Shown: piece after piece, positions 1 through 9,319 of the stretch
Position numbering within the stretch: the first letter of the stretch is position 1
Layout: each line of letters begins with the position of its first letter
Assembly: GCA_905250885.1 (NCBI GenBank)
Contig: CAJNOQ010003239.1
Location: 1-20,910 of the forward strand
Length of the DNA stretch: 20,910 bases
Reading direction: 5' to 3'
Source: Didymodactylos carnosus
Taxonomy: Eukaryota > Rotifera > Eurotatoria > Philodinida > Philodinidae
Notes under the pieces: model-generated
Told to the model about the DNA's origin: nothing
Seen by the model: the letters and a program-made list of their open reading frames with translations, nothing else
The model's database searches: none
Position numbers and translations under genes: made by a program

Positions 1-47
1 AAAAAAATGTGAACTGGTTACAAGAATGCAATATCGTCAGAACGTAC

Positions 48-1221
48 CTTACAACTAAGAAGATTCCTGAGCATTTTTTCGTCGCAAAATTCTGTTTCAT
101 CGTCAATTGTTCGTTTTTTCTGCAAGTACAAAAAGTTTTCGTTAATGAATTAAAACTAATCAACAGTATTCAAACAGTTAATCTTACCGGACCAATTTTA
201 ATCCATTGTTTCAACTCCTCTAATTGAAGTGGTGGCTCTTCAACGACTGGACACCATTGAACCTCTTCTTCAACAGGAGCCTGTGATAAAACGAATTACA
301 GCAAATTGTGAAATCGAAAAAACAAACTATTGAAAACATACCGGATCGTTATCGAAATTCCATTCAGTTCCCTCATCACTAAATTCCGTTAATTCAAATC
401 CAAGACCTCGACGACCTTTTTGTTTACTTGCTTCAATAATATTAGTTGGACCTTGCTCACGTACACCAAGACCTTTTGTATCGTTATAACCCATTTTCTC
501 CTATAAATGAATAGAAGAAAAACATATTAAACAATCTTTTATCTAAACTACAAGCAATAAAAGAAGAAAACTCGCCATCATTATTTTAGCTTGCATTGAG
601 TACGTTGTATCTGAGGATGTTGTTGATGCTACAGTAGATTTTGATTGTTCACCCATCTCATGCTGTGGTTTTAGTCTTTTCTTTGGTAGTTCATTGTCAT
701 GATACGGTAACTTAATTTTCGTTTTGTTAACATTATCTTCTTGTTTTACATGTTTAGTGTATTCATAGCTTTTAATTGGCGATGCTGTTTCAACTTTTTG
801 ATGGAAGTTATGATTTGGATTATACAGCAATGATGGATCTTCATTAGTTTCAGGCGGAGAATAGAATGCTATTTTGTCCATTCCAATCTCATTTGAGGAG
901 GAGGACGACGACGATAAATAATCACCGGCAGGCGGAGGCCATACTTTGGATGATAATGTTCTTGAAATGTGTTCTTTCGTTGAATTTGGAGGATAGTTTC
1001 GAACGTTACTTTTATTTACATCTTCTTCACTATCACTATCAGACAAATGACTATTACTCAATGTGTCTGATGATACTGGTCGCAATTCTAAAATAGAATT
1101 CAAATTGATGAACAGTAAGTAAACTTTTTAGAATATAAAATTAGCAACTATTAATCGTACTCTTTGCATTTGTTATTGACACATGATCAGATTCATCACT
1201 TTTACGTTTTTTTGACATCAT
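48..1221 (-). CDS. CMTR1: Cap-specific mRNA (nucleoside-2'-O-)methyltransferase 1, N-terminal part
   Basis: In animals this nuclear enzyme methylates the 2'-O of the first transcribed nucleotide of capped mRNA. Five exons are visible on the minus strand: 1221-1161, 1087-552, 500-342, 280-188 and 119-48; the last ends at a GT donor, so the gene continues off the left edge. The start at 1221 has an in-frame TAG five codons upstream. The protein begins with a basic KKRK nuclear-localisation-like stretch, then a Ser/Asp/Glu-rich disordered region. A G-patch follows in exon 3 (KMGYNDTKGLG, then a QKGRRGLGFEL stretch), the part most like vertebrate CMTR1. Exon 5 ends in DDETEFCDEKML, matching the linker before the methyltransferase domain. 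The Rossmann domain and KDKE-type catalytic residues are not in the window. The exon 2/3 junction is uncertain: the GT donor at 551 inserts about eight hydrophobic residues, while a GC donor at 575 aligns better. Confidence 0.9.
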
Positions 1222-3121
1222 AAATTTCGGTTCCTATATCTGAAAAGCCAAGTTAAAAAAGATACAGTTATCAATATAATGAGCAAGGCTAAGATATCAC
1301 TGACCGCGTTCAAACAACAATACTTCAGCTGTTTTTAATAAGTTGAGGTTTTTGAGTTTGCACGAGATGTTAGCTGTTCTCTGTGGTCTCTGGAAATATT
1401 CTTTCTTTGATATTGGTTTAAATATCTCCATCCCGAAACTAAACTTTTTTTACTCATTTCATAGAGCATACAGAATACCGGACAGTTCGCTTCAGCAAAA
1501 GAGTATACCATTCAAAGACGAAGAACTGCTAAAAGAAATTCTTACATGAGACTAAAGCAGCTTTCTTATCGGCTATGTAATTATCTCTCGTACGTTTCTA
1601 GGTCGTTTTTTCCGCCTCTTCCTATGTTTATCTGGTCCAATATCAATGTGGTGGTGTCACCATTTAAAGCGTCCTCTAGTAAGTACTTAAAAGTGAGCGT
1701 GAAAATGTGCTTATAATTATTTCCACGCCGTTCAACGTCACAGGTTAACAATTAAATTCTTTTGAATTTCTATTACCACTATCTTCTTTCTAACACGATA
1801 TAGGTAACAGATAGTCTCGCTTGTATATACACAAATTAATCAGACACATTGTAAACAGAAACACTACAGAAACTACAGAAGTTGTTTAACTAACAGCATG
1901 CAGCAGCTAACAACAAATTTAAAAATGAGTACGAAAAAAATTGAGGCCTTTTCTCTAAAAGTGAATCAGCTAAACAACTAGACGAATATATAATTTATTT
2001 TTCGACAAAACTTGTTATTCTTTTTTCCTGTTCAATCATTTTGCATTTAAATTCTTCTACATATTCTATAAGTTGAAAGTGCATTTCTCATATTTGATAT
2101 CTTCTGGTTACAGAAAATATCAACTATAAAAAACCATAGCAAAAAATTGGCGGAGTTTTATTTGAAAACATTCATTTTCACATCAATAAACCATCTTTCA
2201 GTTGTTGTACTATCGTAGTTGTAAGTATAAAAACTCAACATTACCAACGTAAAACTAAAAAAATGAATTATTCTACAAACATGAGAGCAGATTTCGAAAA
2301 ACAACTTTTTCACTGATAGCAGATTTCGGGCGAAAGTTTGAAAATTCCTCCCTTTATCATGTTTTTCCAATTGGAATGAAAGCAATAGTTTACAATTGAA
2401 TAAACATTTGAAACAGAAGAACGCTGAATAATGGCATTGAATTGTTCCTATAATTCCACCACTGTACGCTCGTATAAGAGTTTTATTTTCATAAAAACAA
2501 GTAAAAATTATCTGGATTAGTCCTAATCAAAGATCCAGTAAAAAATATGCATGTATATGTGTGTATAAGATAATCAGTAATATCCATTTACGTTTTCGTT
2601 ACGATTTGTCTATTATTCTCTCTACAAAATAAGACAACTGAAAAATTAAATCTTTTGTTTGTTCTCCATTTTCTCGTAATATTTAAAACATAAGAAAGAG
2701 CAATAACACAAAAAATTATCAGAAAAGAAAAATGTGGAATAAAAAACGAAAGGGACAGATCATGTTTAACACCGGAAAGAAAAAACAAAATGACACACAA
2801 ATTCATCATGCTCAAAGTAACAACAACGGCAAAAGAAAAGTGATGTGAGAAATGCTATGAGCGCAATTTCAAGCAGTTCACAGTTGATGACAATAGTAAC
2901 AAAAAGACGAAGATAAAACGCTAAATAAAGAATCCTTATAAAGATATAAAAAGTATTAATTCAGACTCAGTTTCGCTGTTTTGCTCATCTGTTGTATAAC
3001 TAGCAGCCAAACTAAGGTCAATTTTCAAGATAGCATCCCTTCATCCTTCTCCTCACTATGTTGATCACTTAAAATTGTTTGTCACGCGTGTCAGAGTATT
3101 TTCTCTTCTTTTGATTTTTCT
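1222..3121. other. Gene-poor stretch between CMTR1 and CSN1
   Basis: This holds the upstream region of CMTR1 and the 3' flank of the CSN1 gene, which is transcribed in the same direction. It is AT-rich with frequent stops in all frames. A short plus-strand open frame near 1343-1549 has no recognisable similarity and no gene-like context. I see no RNA gene, inverted repeat or transposon ORF here. No clear TTTATT (minus-strand AATAAA) was found just below 3122, so the CSN1 polyadenylation site is not located. Confidence 0.6.
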
Positions 3122-6100
3122 TTACATTGCAGCATCATCGGACATGTCATCTTCATAATTTCGAGCACTTTTTCTTAATGACTGCTGAATAGGAAAATCA
3201 TGATTGGTTGAATGATCATTATTATTATTGTTAATATTTGTTGACATTTGATGATGATGTAATTGTTGTTGATGATGATGAGTACTTATCGACGTTTCGT
3301 CTCTAACAACTAAATTTGCTTTTAATATAGCTGAACGTAATAATAATGATTTTGTCGTTTTTTCACATTGTTTTGCTATATTTAGTGCGTGTTGATAAGC
3401 ATACCAACGTTGATCTGTATCAGCAACATATAATATTTTATTTTTTGAATCAATTCTTGCTTTTATTTTACCATTTCTGATTAGATTCACCAATTCATCT
3501 TCTAGAAAATCAATTGTTGTATTCAGTTGTTTAGCCATTATCAACATACTAGCATTTTTATATGGTAAAAAATAAGTAACAATAATACGATGTCGAATAT
3601 CATAATATAATGGCTTAACATGTTGAGCCAAATAAATATCTAAATAAAATAAATTTTGTAATTGTGCCATTAATTTTAAACAATCACTATAATTTGTATC
3701 ATAAAATTTTTGAATTATATCACGAATATTTGGTTCTAATTCTAAACACGAAAACAAACAGTTACATAGAGTAAAAGAGTAAAAACACAAATTCTGTAAG
3801 TTTTAATACAATCAAAATGTGTAGTAAATAGTATAAGAATATTTCATATAAAAAACTATGAACGAATATAATTAAAGAGGATGATATGCGAGTCACCTAA
3901 TAACAATGCTTTGTAACGAAGGAGACTGTATGTATCCGAAAAAAAATGATTTGCAATTTTAATAAAGAGAAAAAGCGAACACTAATAATCCACTACCCTC
4001 GCCCCTTCTAAAATAAAAGACCCGTAATCTTTTAATGTGTCTTGCAAAATCATGGTCTCTTGAGTGATCTTCTATTGAGACATAATTGTTTTTTGTCTGT
4101 CAGGAGAATTAACATCCTTTTCCATAGAAGGACTGATTTCTATTACTTATAGTCTGTTTTTCTCGTTCATTTGATCACTTTTTTTGTCATGAAAATGATT
4201 TATCACGTTCAACTACAGTCGTTAACTTTAACATCTTTTCATTTTAATCTTATTCCCAGAAAGAAAATAATGTACCTTGCTGCAATTTATAGACTTTCCA
4301 ACGATGCTTTTAATGTAACTACGTCGTCATATATCCAAGTATAGCCTAGTTAACGAAATGCTTTTGAAAAATCAATACTCTTTAGTGTTCTTTTCCAAGC
4401 AGTGGCAGTGGGACAGATAAACAGTACTCGTTGATGACTCACTGTCGCTTTAATTGAAGGACGCAACTCATTTGCTTCAACATATTCCTCAGCTGCATCG
4501 TATTATTGTTTTTTGAATGTCGAGAAAACATAAATAACCACATATATCGTGCAATCTTCTGTAGTTATGCCTAATACGATACCTTTTTGAACATTTTATT
4601 TCTCTCCTAACTGACTTCTACGTTTATACACAAAGACTTCGTTAAAACTAATGTAGGACCATGTTCTATTTGTCTTTCAAGTCAGAAACTCAACAGTGGT
4701 CTTCTATTCTGGAAGAAGCGATTACTCAATAAACAAGAATCTCTTCTCTATTATTAAGCCGCTCATTCAATTATATTGCTCATTTTTTAATACATGGAGA
4801 CAAAAATGCTTTCAATCGCGTCGAAATTTAAAAGTTCGAAATGTACCATATTTAATTCGGGTTTATATCTCTTCGAACTTTCTAAACAAATTCTTTCTAA
4901 TGAATTCTTACTGAGATTCTGTACAACACTGAGTTGAAATTATTTTTGCTTGAGACCACCTGTCCGATTCTATAGTTTTATTTTCGCTATTTTGATTTGT
5001 TCTCATCACTTTCTTTTACTCTCTCCAACATACCTAGATATTGTTTAATGTTACTATTCAAAATTAAACGCTGTATTTCATGTCGTTCAAATGTGGCTAA
5101 CGAACATAAACAAACATATTGTATTAATGTTTGTGGTGATATTAAATCGTGAAAATTATTTTGACAGTGTTCAAAATTAACATTAATAAAATGTCTTGCA
5201 GCTAACTTATAACGTTTTGTTGATAATTCAGCTATACCAGCATAGACCTTTAATTTCGATGCTAATATTTGATCTTGTGTCGATGATGATGTAGATGCTG
5301 GAGATGTATCCATTGCGGTTGCTGTTGTTGCCGTCATGGAAGATTGTTTTGTAGCACCACTTGAATGTTCTAAATTTTCCATAGCTTGTTCAGCCTTGCT
5401 AACATATGTTATTACATTTGGCCAATTTTGTAGATAGAAACTTGCTTTGATAACATTAATACACATTGTTACCATATGACGAGGTGTTATACAATAATCT
5501 CGAGAACGTACATAACATCGAACAGCATTAAAATAATCACCGCTATCTAAATAATGATCACCTAAATCATCATGTCCACGTCGGATCGAATCTTTTATGG
5601 AATTTGTTCGAAAATTTCTCAAATCGGTATCTAATTTTTCTAATTTATGTAAATAATTGCGTTGTGTACGCTCTAACCATTGTGCATCTAATTCTGGCAT
5701 TGTTAAAGGTGGCTGCTGTGTTGGTTGACGTTTTGATGCTTGTACCATTTCATTTAAACTATTATGAACTGTTCTGTACATTGTCATAAAATGTGTATCT
5801 TGAATATATTTTAATGCGGCACATGAAGCATCAAATTTTAATGATGGACAATGATCAGCTATATAGACTAAACGATTAATACGCATTAGACCATCATACG
5901 ACGTTATTATCGTATCCAAATCAAAACCGGTTGAATTTTCAACTTGATAGTGTGGGTCTAATGTTTGATTACTATCATGAGATATTTGTTGTTGCAACAT
6001 ATTATTATTTATGCTTGTTTTATTCACTGTTGTCAATCGCTCGTCACCACTGGCAGTAACACCAGCAGTATTCTAAATAAATAAAACAATTATATTAAAG

Positions 6101-6294
6101 TAGCATGAACTATTAATCGGAAATGTACTCTAATGAAGTCAACTACTTTCAGAGCTGTAGTCATTTTCCACAAACAGTCTAAAATCTGAAATAACACCAC
6201 TTACATTATTATAAGATGAACTTGATGTAATTATTGATGATGTTGATACGTTTGTATCCATTTGTGGATTTTCAACCCAACGTTGTTTATTCAT
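3122..6294 (-). CDS. GPS1: COP9 signalosome complex subunit 1
   Basis: CSN1 is a scaffold subunit of the COP9 signalosome, which removes NEDD8 from cullin-RING ubiquitin ligases. Exons on the minus strand are 6294-6205, 6072-5034 and 3741-3122, giving 582 codons plus stop in one frame. Orthology rests on long blocks shared with animal CSN1: YDGLMRINRLVYIADHCPSL, KLEKLDTDLRNF, IRRGHDDLGDHYLDSGDY, LQNWPNVITYVSKAE, then across the second junction YLELEPNIRDIIQKFYD and RIDSKNKILYVADTDQR. The helical-repeat part is in exon 2 and the PCI domain mainly in exon 3. The protein is longer than the roughly 490-residue vertebrate form because of a Ser/Thr/Ala-rich insertion after the SKAEQAMENLEH segment and a His/Gln/Asn-rich tail encoded by trinucleotide repeats around 3215-3290. 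The start at 6294 is preceded by TTTCAG, so a 5'UTR intron is possible. The second intron (1292 bp) is unusually long for this window. Confidence 0.93.
3742..5033 (-). other. 1292-bp intron of the CSN1 gene
   Basis: The donor is CTAG|GTATGT at 5034/5033 and the acceptor GTGTTTAG before 3741; both splice in phase to rebuild LELEPNIRD. The intron is about twenty times longer than the typical introns nearby. It contains a 50-codon minus-strand open frame without a start (4502-4350, including VSHQRVLFICPTATAWKR) and a plus-strand open frame at 4696-4914; neither is recognised. I could not see terminal inverted repeats, so an insertion is only suspected. Confidence 0.8.
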
Positions 6295-7627
6295 TCTATC
6301 TGAAATACAAATGGAAAAGAACAATAACTGTTTTAACATGAAAAATAGATCATCGGTTCCTGGATCAGCAACTATAAAAAATGAATTAAAATGAATTTCT
6401 ATTTTCTTACTACAGCGATAATTTCTTAGAACCAAAATTACCAAAAGAGGATACAAAGAGACGTTCGAACACATTTCAGTTATCTTCCCAGTTCTTGTTT
6501 TTTGATAATTCGTTAATATATAACTGATGTTCTATTTTAATTAATTTGCTTTTCTATTCTTTAAAAAAACAACGCTCAATAATGTCAGTTTCAACTTTCT
6601 ATGCAACTTTTATATGTTCTCGAAGAATCATGTCATTCATTAAACTGTTGTACCGTTCAACCATACCTTGATCGTGTTCACCTATATTTAAGATTAAAAG
6701 TACAATGCCGTAAAATGAAATGTACAAACAAGCAGGCAATTTGTTGCATGAATGACGAAATGAAACAAATGTGTTTATTATCATTTTTTATCTGTTAAAC
6801 CAGAAACTGTGAATTCCGGTGTACTTTAGTCTCATATTCATCATAGCATCATTGTATAAGTCCATCCAACATTTTACAACAGTTAAAGTCAAATTGCTAC
6901 GAATCATAGTAGTTAAAATGAGGTTTTTCAAATAAGAAACGATTTGGCAAGAACTTGTTCATGATCCAGTATATCTTTATATAGATTATGTATATAAGAG
7001 TTGACGTTTCGTTCTTGCACAATAGAACGAATTTCTCTCTAAAGCGTTTAGTAAGTTGTGTTATTTTTCTTAAAAGTATCCGCATGAAAGATAAATCGTT
7101 CAACTTAGTAACGATTCAAGAGATAGACAAACTCCTCCATAGTAAAAACAAAAATAACTACAGAAGATTAAATTCAGACAGACATTTAATACACAATATA
7201 TATCAGTTTCACATGCCAAAGGAGAGAAAAGAAAAGGAAGAAAAATAATGAGGTACAAATGAGCTGACTGTACGGTAGAAAAAGCACTTACAACGAGTTC
7301 AACTGAATTAATGAACTGAATTTATACTCCAAAAATATTTTTCACAAACTTCGGATATTTTTTCCAGTTTTGTCACTCAAAATTACTCATTAGTGTAATG
7401 AACATTGATGAATGAAAATGTAGAGGCCATGTCTAGAACTGTCATTAGCTTATTTGTTAAAAAAACATCAGCGAATTGGAGAACGAATGGCTTTCGTAAG
7501 TACCAATGAGTTAAATTGTAAATGTAACCTTCTACGTATATTGAAACTAACAATGTCGATTTCAGTCTCATTTAGCAACTTTTAATCAAGTTATGACTGT
7601 GAATTATAGCTGTATGATCACGTTTTT

Positions 7628-7655
7628 ATGATGTACCCTAAGTTGGGTACATCAT
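7628..7655. repeat. Perfect 11-bp hairpin with 6-base loop
   Basis: The arm ATGATGTACCC is followed by TAAGTT and the exact reverse complement GGGTACATCAT. It stands alone in non-coding DNA with no T-run typical of a polymerase III terminator immediately after it. Its role is unknown; it may be a small transposon relic or chance. Confidence 0.6.
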
Positions 7656-7883
7656 GCGACAGTTATTAGCGATGACAGGCATTCTACGGCAAAGGTTGAG
7701 TAGTGTAGCTGAATATGCCATCTGATCCTAATGCAAAGAAGTTAAGAAGAAATATAGTATAACTGAAGTTTCGATCTGTTTTTTTGTCTAATTTGTTTAC
7801 TAAGTAACAAATGAGATACGAAAAAACATGAAAAATAGGACAGGCGGACTTCTATGCGTGTAGAAATCAAATTAACTGAAACT

Positions 7884-7889
7884 TTTATT
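7884..7889 (-). terminator. Possible polyadenylation signal AATAAA
   Basis: TTTATT on the plus strand gives AATAAA on the minus strand, beginning seven bases beyond the stop codon of the hypothetical minus-strand frame at 7896-8140. It is consistent with a 3' end there, but AATAAA is common in AT-rich DNA. Confidence 0.3.
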
Positions 7890-7895
7890 TGAATG

Positions 7896-8140
7896 TTATG
7901 TAAATTGAACAGCAAACGCGAATGTTTGATTAGGAGAACTATACGCAACGTATTTAGTTCCAGTAATATTCATTGCTAGCATATCCCGGTCACTGAACTG
8001 ACAAAAAAAAAACGCTCTACGTAAACATTGCATCAGTCGACCAAAGCATGTAAAGGAAGAGACAATTAACAGACTTGCCAATAAGCGTGAAAGAAAGCCA
8101 TAGTTGCGCAACTGATCATTGCGTAAACGTTCTTTTACTT
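7896..8140 (-). pseudogene. Hypothetical 3' gene end or gene remnant abutting the palindrome
   Basis: A minus-strand frame runs without stops from just outside the palindrome (a stop lies at its edge) to TAA at 7896-7898. It includes a hydrophobic stretch that could be a membrane segment (SRLLASLLIVSSFTCFG) and ends in TGTKYVAYSSPNQTFAFAVQ. The last part has a protein-like composition, is preceded by a pyrimidine-rich TTTTTTTTTTGTCAG acceptor-like sequence, and is followed by AATAAA. I do not recognise the family. It may be the last exon or exons of a gene whose upstream part was separated or lost when the palindrome appeared, or simply an open frame by chance. Confidence 0.3.
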
Positions 8141-8352
8141 ACGAGGGAACATTCCCAAGTGATACGCTCCGATTTCATTCGTTCGTACGTCGATCGACAG
8201 AGGATAGTGAGCTAGTAAAAAGCCTAAAAGGATTCGGGCTCTTTACTCTTGAAGACCCGGTTTTCTGGAAAACCAGTTTTTCAGAAACTTTAAAAAAGAA
8301 GCAAAATCTTTTCTTAATGAGGCATAATTGCAGCCCGTACATTTATGATTAA
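8119..8352 (+). CDS. Short ORF in left palindrome arm, unknown product
   Basis: The frame starts upstream of the arm with ATG at 8119 and ends at TAA inside it. From EGTFPSDTLRFHSF through FGLFTLEDPVFW to the C-terminal SPYIYD it is identical in protein sequence to the ORF of the right arm; only the first nine or so residues, outside the arm, differ. I recognise no domain. The T/C arm difference near its end is silent in this frame (TAT/TAC), but one site is not evidence of selection. The opposite strand of the arm also has an open frame with a CTGC cysteine pair, so the coding strand, if any, is unclear. Confidence 0.25.
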   Translation: MRKRSFTYEGTFPSDTLRFHSFVRRSTEDSELVKSLKGFGLFTLEDPVFWKTSFSETLKKKQNLFLMRHNCSPYIYD

Positions 8353-8746
8353 AATGAGGCATTCCCCAGCTCTACACGACCTTTCTATGCAAAGTTATAC
8401 AATTTACAAGAAAAGCCCTAAATTAATTTCTTCGTATTTCTGTAGCTTTGAGATGACAATAACATTTAGGGCTTTTCTTGTAAATTGTATAACTTTGCAC
8501 AGAAAGGTCGTGTAGAGCTGGGGAATGCCTCATTTTAATCGTAAATGTACGGGCTGCAATTATGCCTCATTAAGAAAAGATTTTGCTTCTTTTTTAAAGT
8601 TTCTGAAAAACTGGTTTTCCAGAAAACCGGGTCTTCAAGAGTAAAGAGCCCGAATCCTTTTAGGCTTTTTACTAGCTCACTATCCTCTGTCGATCGACGT
8701 ACGAACGAATGAAATCGGAGCGTATCACTTGGGAATGTTCCCTCGT
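8141..8746. mobile_element. 606-bp near-perfect palindrome (foldback-like element)
   Basis: The left arm 8141-8423 and right arm 8464-8746 are each 283 bp and are reverse complements with only two differences that I can find, separated by a 40-bp spacer (8424-8463). One difference is T/C near 8347, the other A/G near 8386. The outer ends read ACGAGGGAACATTCCC inward from both sides. Each arm carries the same short ORF, reading toward the centre. The structure fits a foldback or long-inverted-repeat non-autonomous transposon, or a recent inverted duplication. No transposase is encoded. An imperfect direct repeat (CATTGCGTAAAC and CATTCGCGTAAAC) lies just outside both arms and could be a target-site duplication. 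An assembly or library artefact at a palindrome cannot be excluded. Confidence 0.8.
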
Positions 8747-8789
8747 TAGCCATTCGCGTAAACAATTTCAGACTGATACTGACATACAA
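8535..8789 (-). CDS. Mirror ORF in right palindrome arm, unknown product
   Basis: This is the mirror copy of the ORF in the left arm, about 84 codons with its start at 8789 outside the arm. The shared part (EGTFPSD... to SPYIYD) is identical in amino-acid sequence. The two ORFs converge on the 40-bp spacer, so read-through transcription from either side would make a self-complementary RNA. Function is unknown; it may be a fragment of a larger mobile-element protein. Confidence 0.25.
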   Translation of the reverse strand: MYVSISLKLFTRMANEGTFPSDTLRFHSFVRRSTEDSELVKSLKGFGLFTLEDPVFWKTSFSETLKKKQNLFLMRHNCSPYIYD

Positions 8790-9319
8790 TTTCAGACTTT
8801 CGATGAATAGTAGCCTTAAAAGCTAAGAATTTATCAAAATCTTGAGAAAATGTTGTTCGAGAGAAACATATGATGAAAGCGACCTCTGGAGATTGTTCAG
8901 AGACTGTTAAAAAAGGAAGTGAATGCAGAATTTAGGAAAACACCAATCTGTTCATTTCTGCCCGGCTTTTGATTTCATATCCAGTCTTTTATTACTTTTC
9001 AGATATTTACCGTTTTGTCCTAATTATTGCTCTGCATATTAAATATTCTCTTGTTAAATTGAATATTCTATCTTGTCTTTGTATTGACAAACGTATCAAC
9101 AAAAGTTACTGAAAACTATGTTTGGTTTAGTTTTGTATGTTCGTATTGGAAAAATTTATTAATCAGAGTTGTCTGTCAGCAAGAGTAACAGTAGTTCTTT
9201 CTACTTTGTATTCAATACATCAGAAATTTGATAAAAAATTTTCATCATTGGTATTCCATGGTCAGAACACAACTGATAATAATTTGTCTCTTTTAAATTT
9301 TTATCAAACAATTGATTCA
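8790..9319. other. Intergenic region upstream of ANGEL2
   Basis: AT-rich DNA, probably the promoter and 5' leader of the downstream gene. The 11-mer AATTTCAGACT occurs twice at its left edge (about 8765 and 8787), next to the palindrome. The ANGEL2 reading frame stays open back to an ATG at 9137, so some of 9137-9319 may be coding. Confidence 0.5.

Larger units (their letters stand above)
6295..7895. other. Gene-poor stretch upstream of the CSN1 gene
   Basis: The first 150-200 bases are likely CSN1 5' leader and promoter. The rest is AT-rich with short unsupported open frames. A minus-strand frame near 6674-6600 reads GEHDQGMVERYNSLMND, which resembles the GMVERxN part of retroelement integrases, but nothing else of an integrase is visible, so it is at best a relic. 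A perfect hairpin lies at 7628-7655. Confidence 0.5.

Noticed and set aside
866-1096. Plus-strand open frame opposite CMTR1 exon 2
   Set aside because: Shadow of the coding minus strand.
1343-1549. Plus-strand open frame of 68 codons upstream of CMTR1
   Set aside because: No similarity recognised, no splice or promoter context, and the length is expected by chance over 1.9 kb.
2158-2815. Two minus-strand frames of 75 codons
   Set aside because: Phe/Leu/Ile/Ser-rich translations typical of AT-rich non-coding DNA; no homology.
6897-7571. Several 60-86 codon frames on both strands
   Set aside because: Overlapping on both strands with low-complexity AT-type composition; nothing recognisable.
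9137-9319. N-terminal extension of ANGEL2 to ATG 9137
   Set aside because: Possible, but the residues are not like the polar N-terminus that follows, and no evidence favours it over ATG 9320; recorded only as an alternative start.
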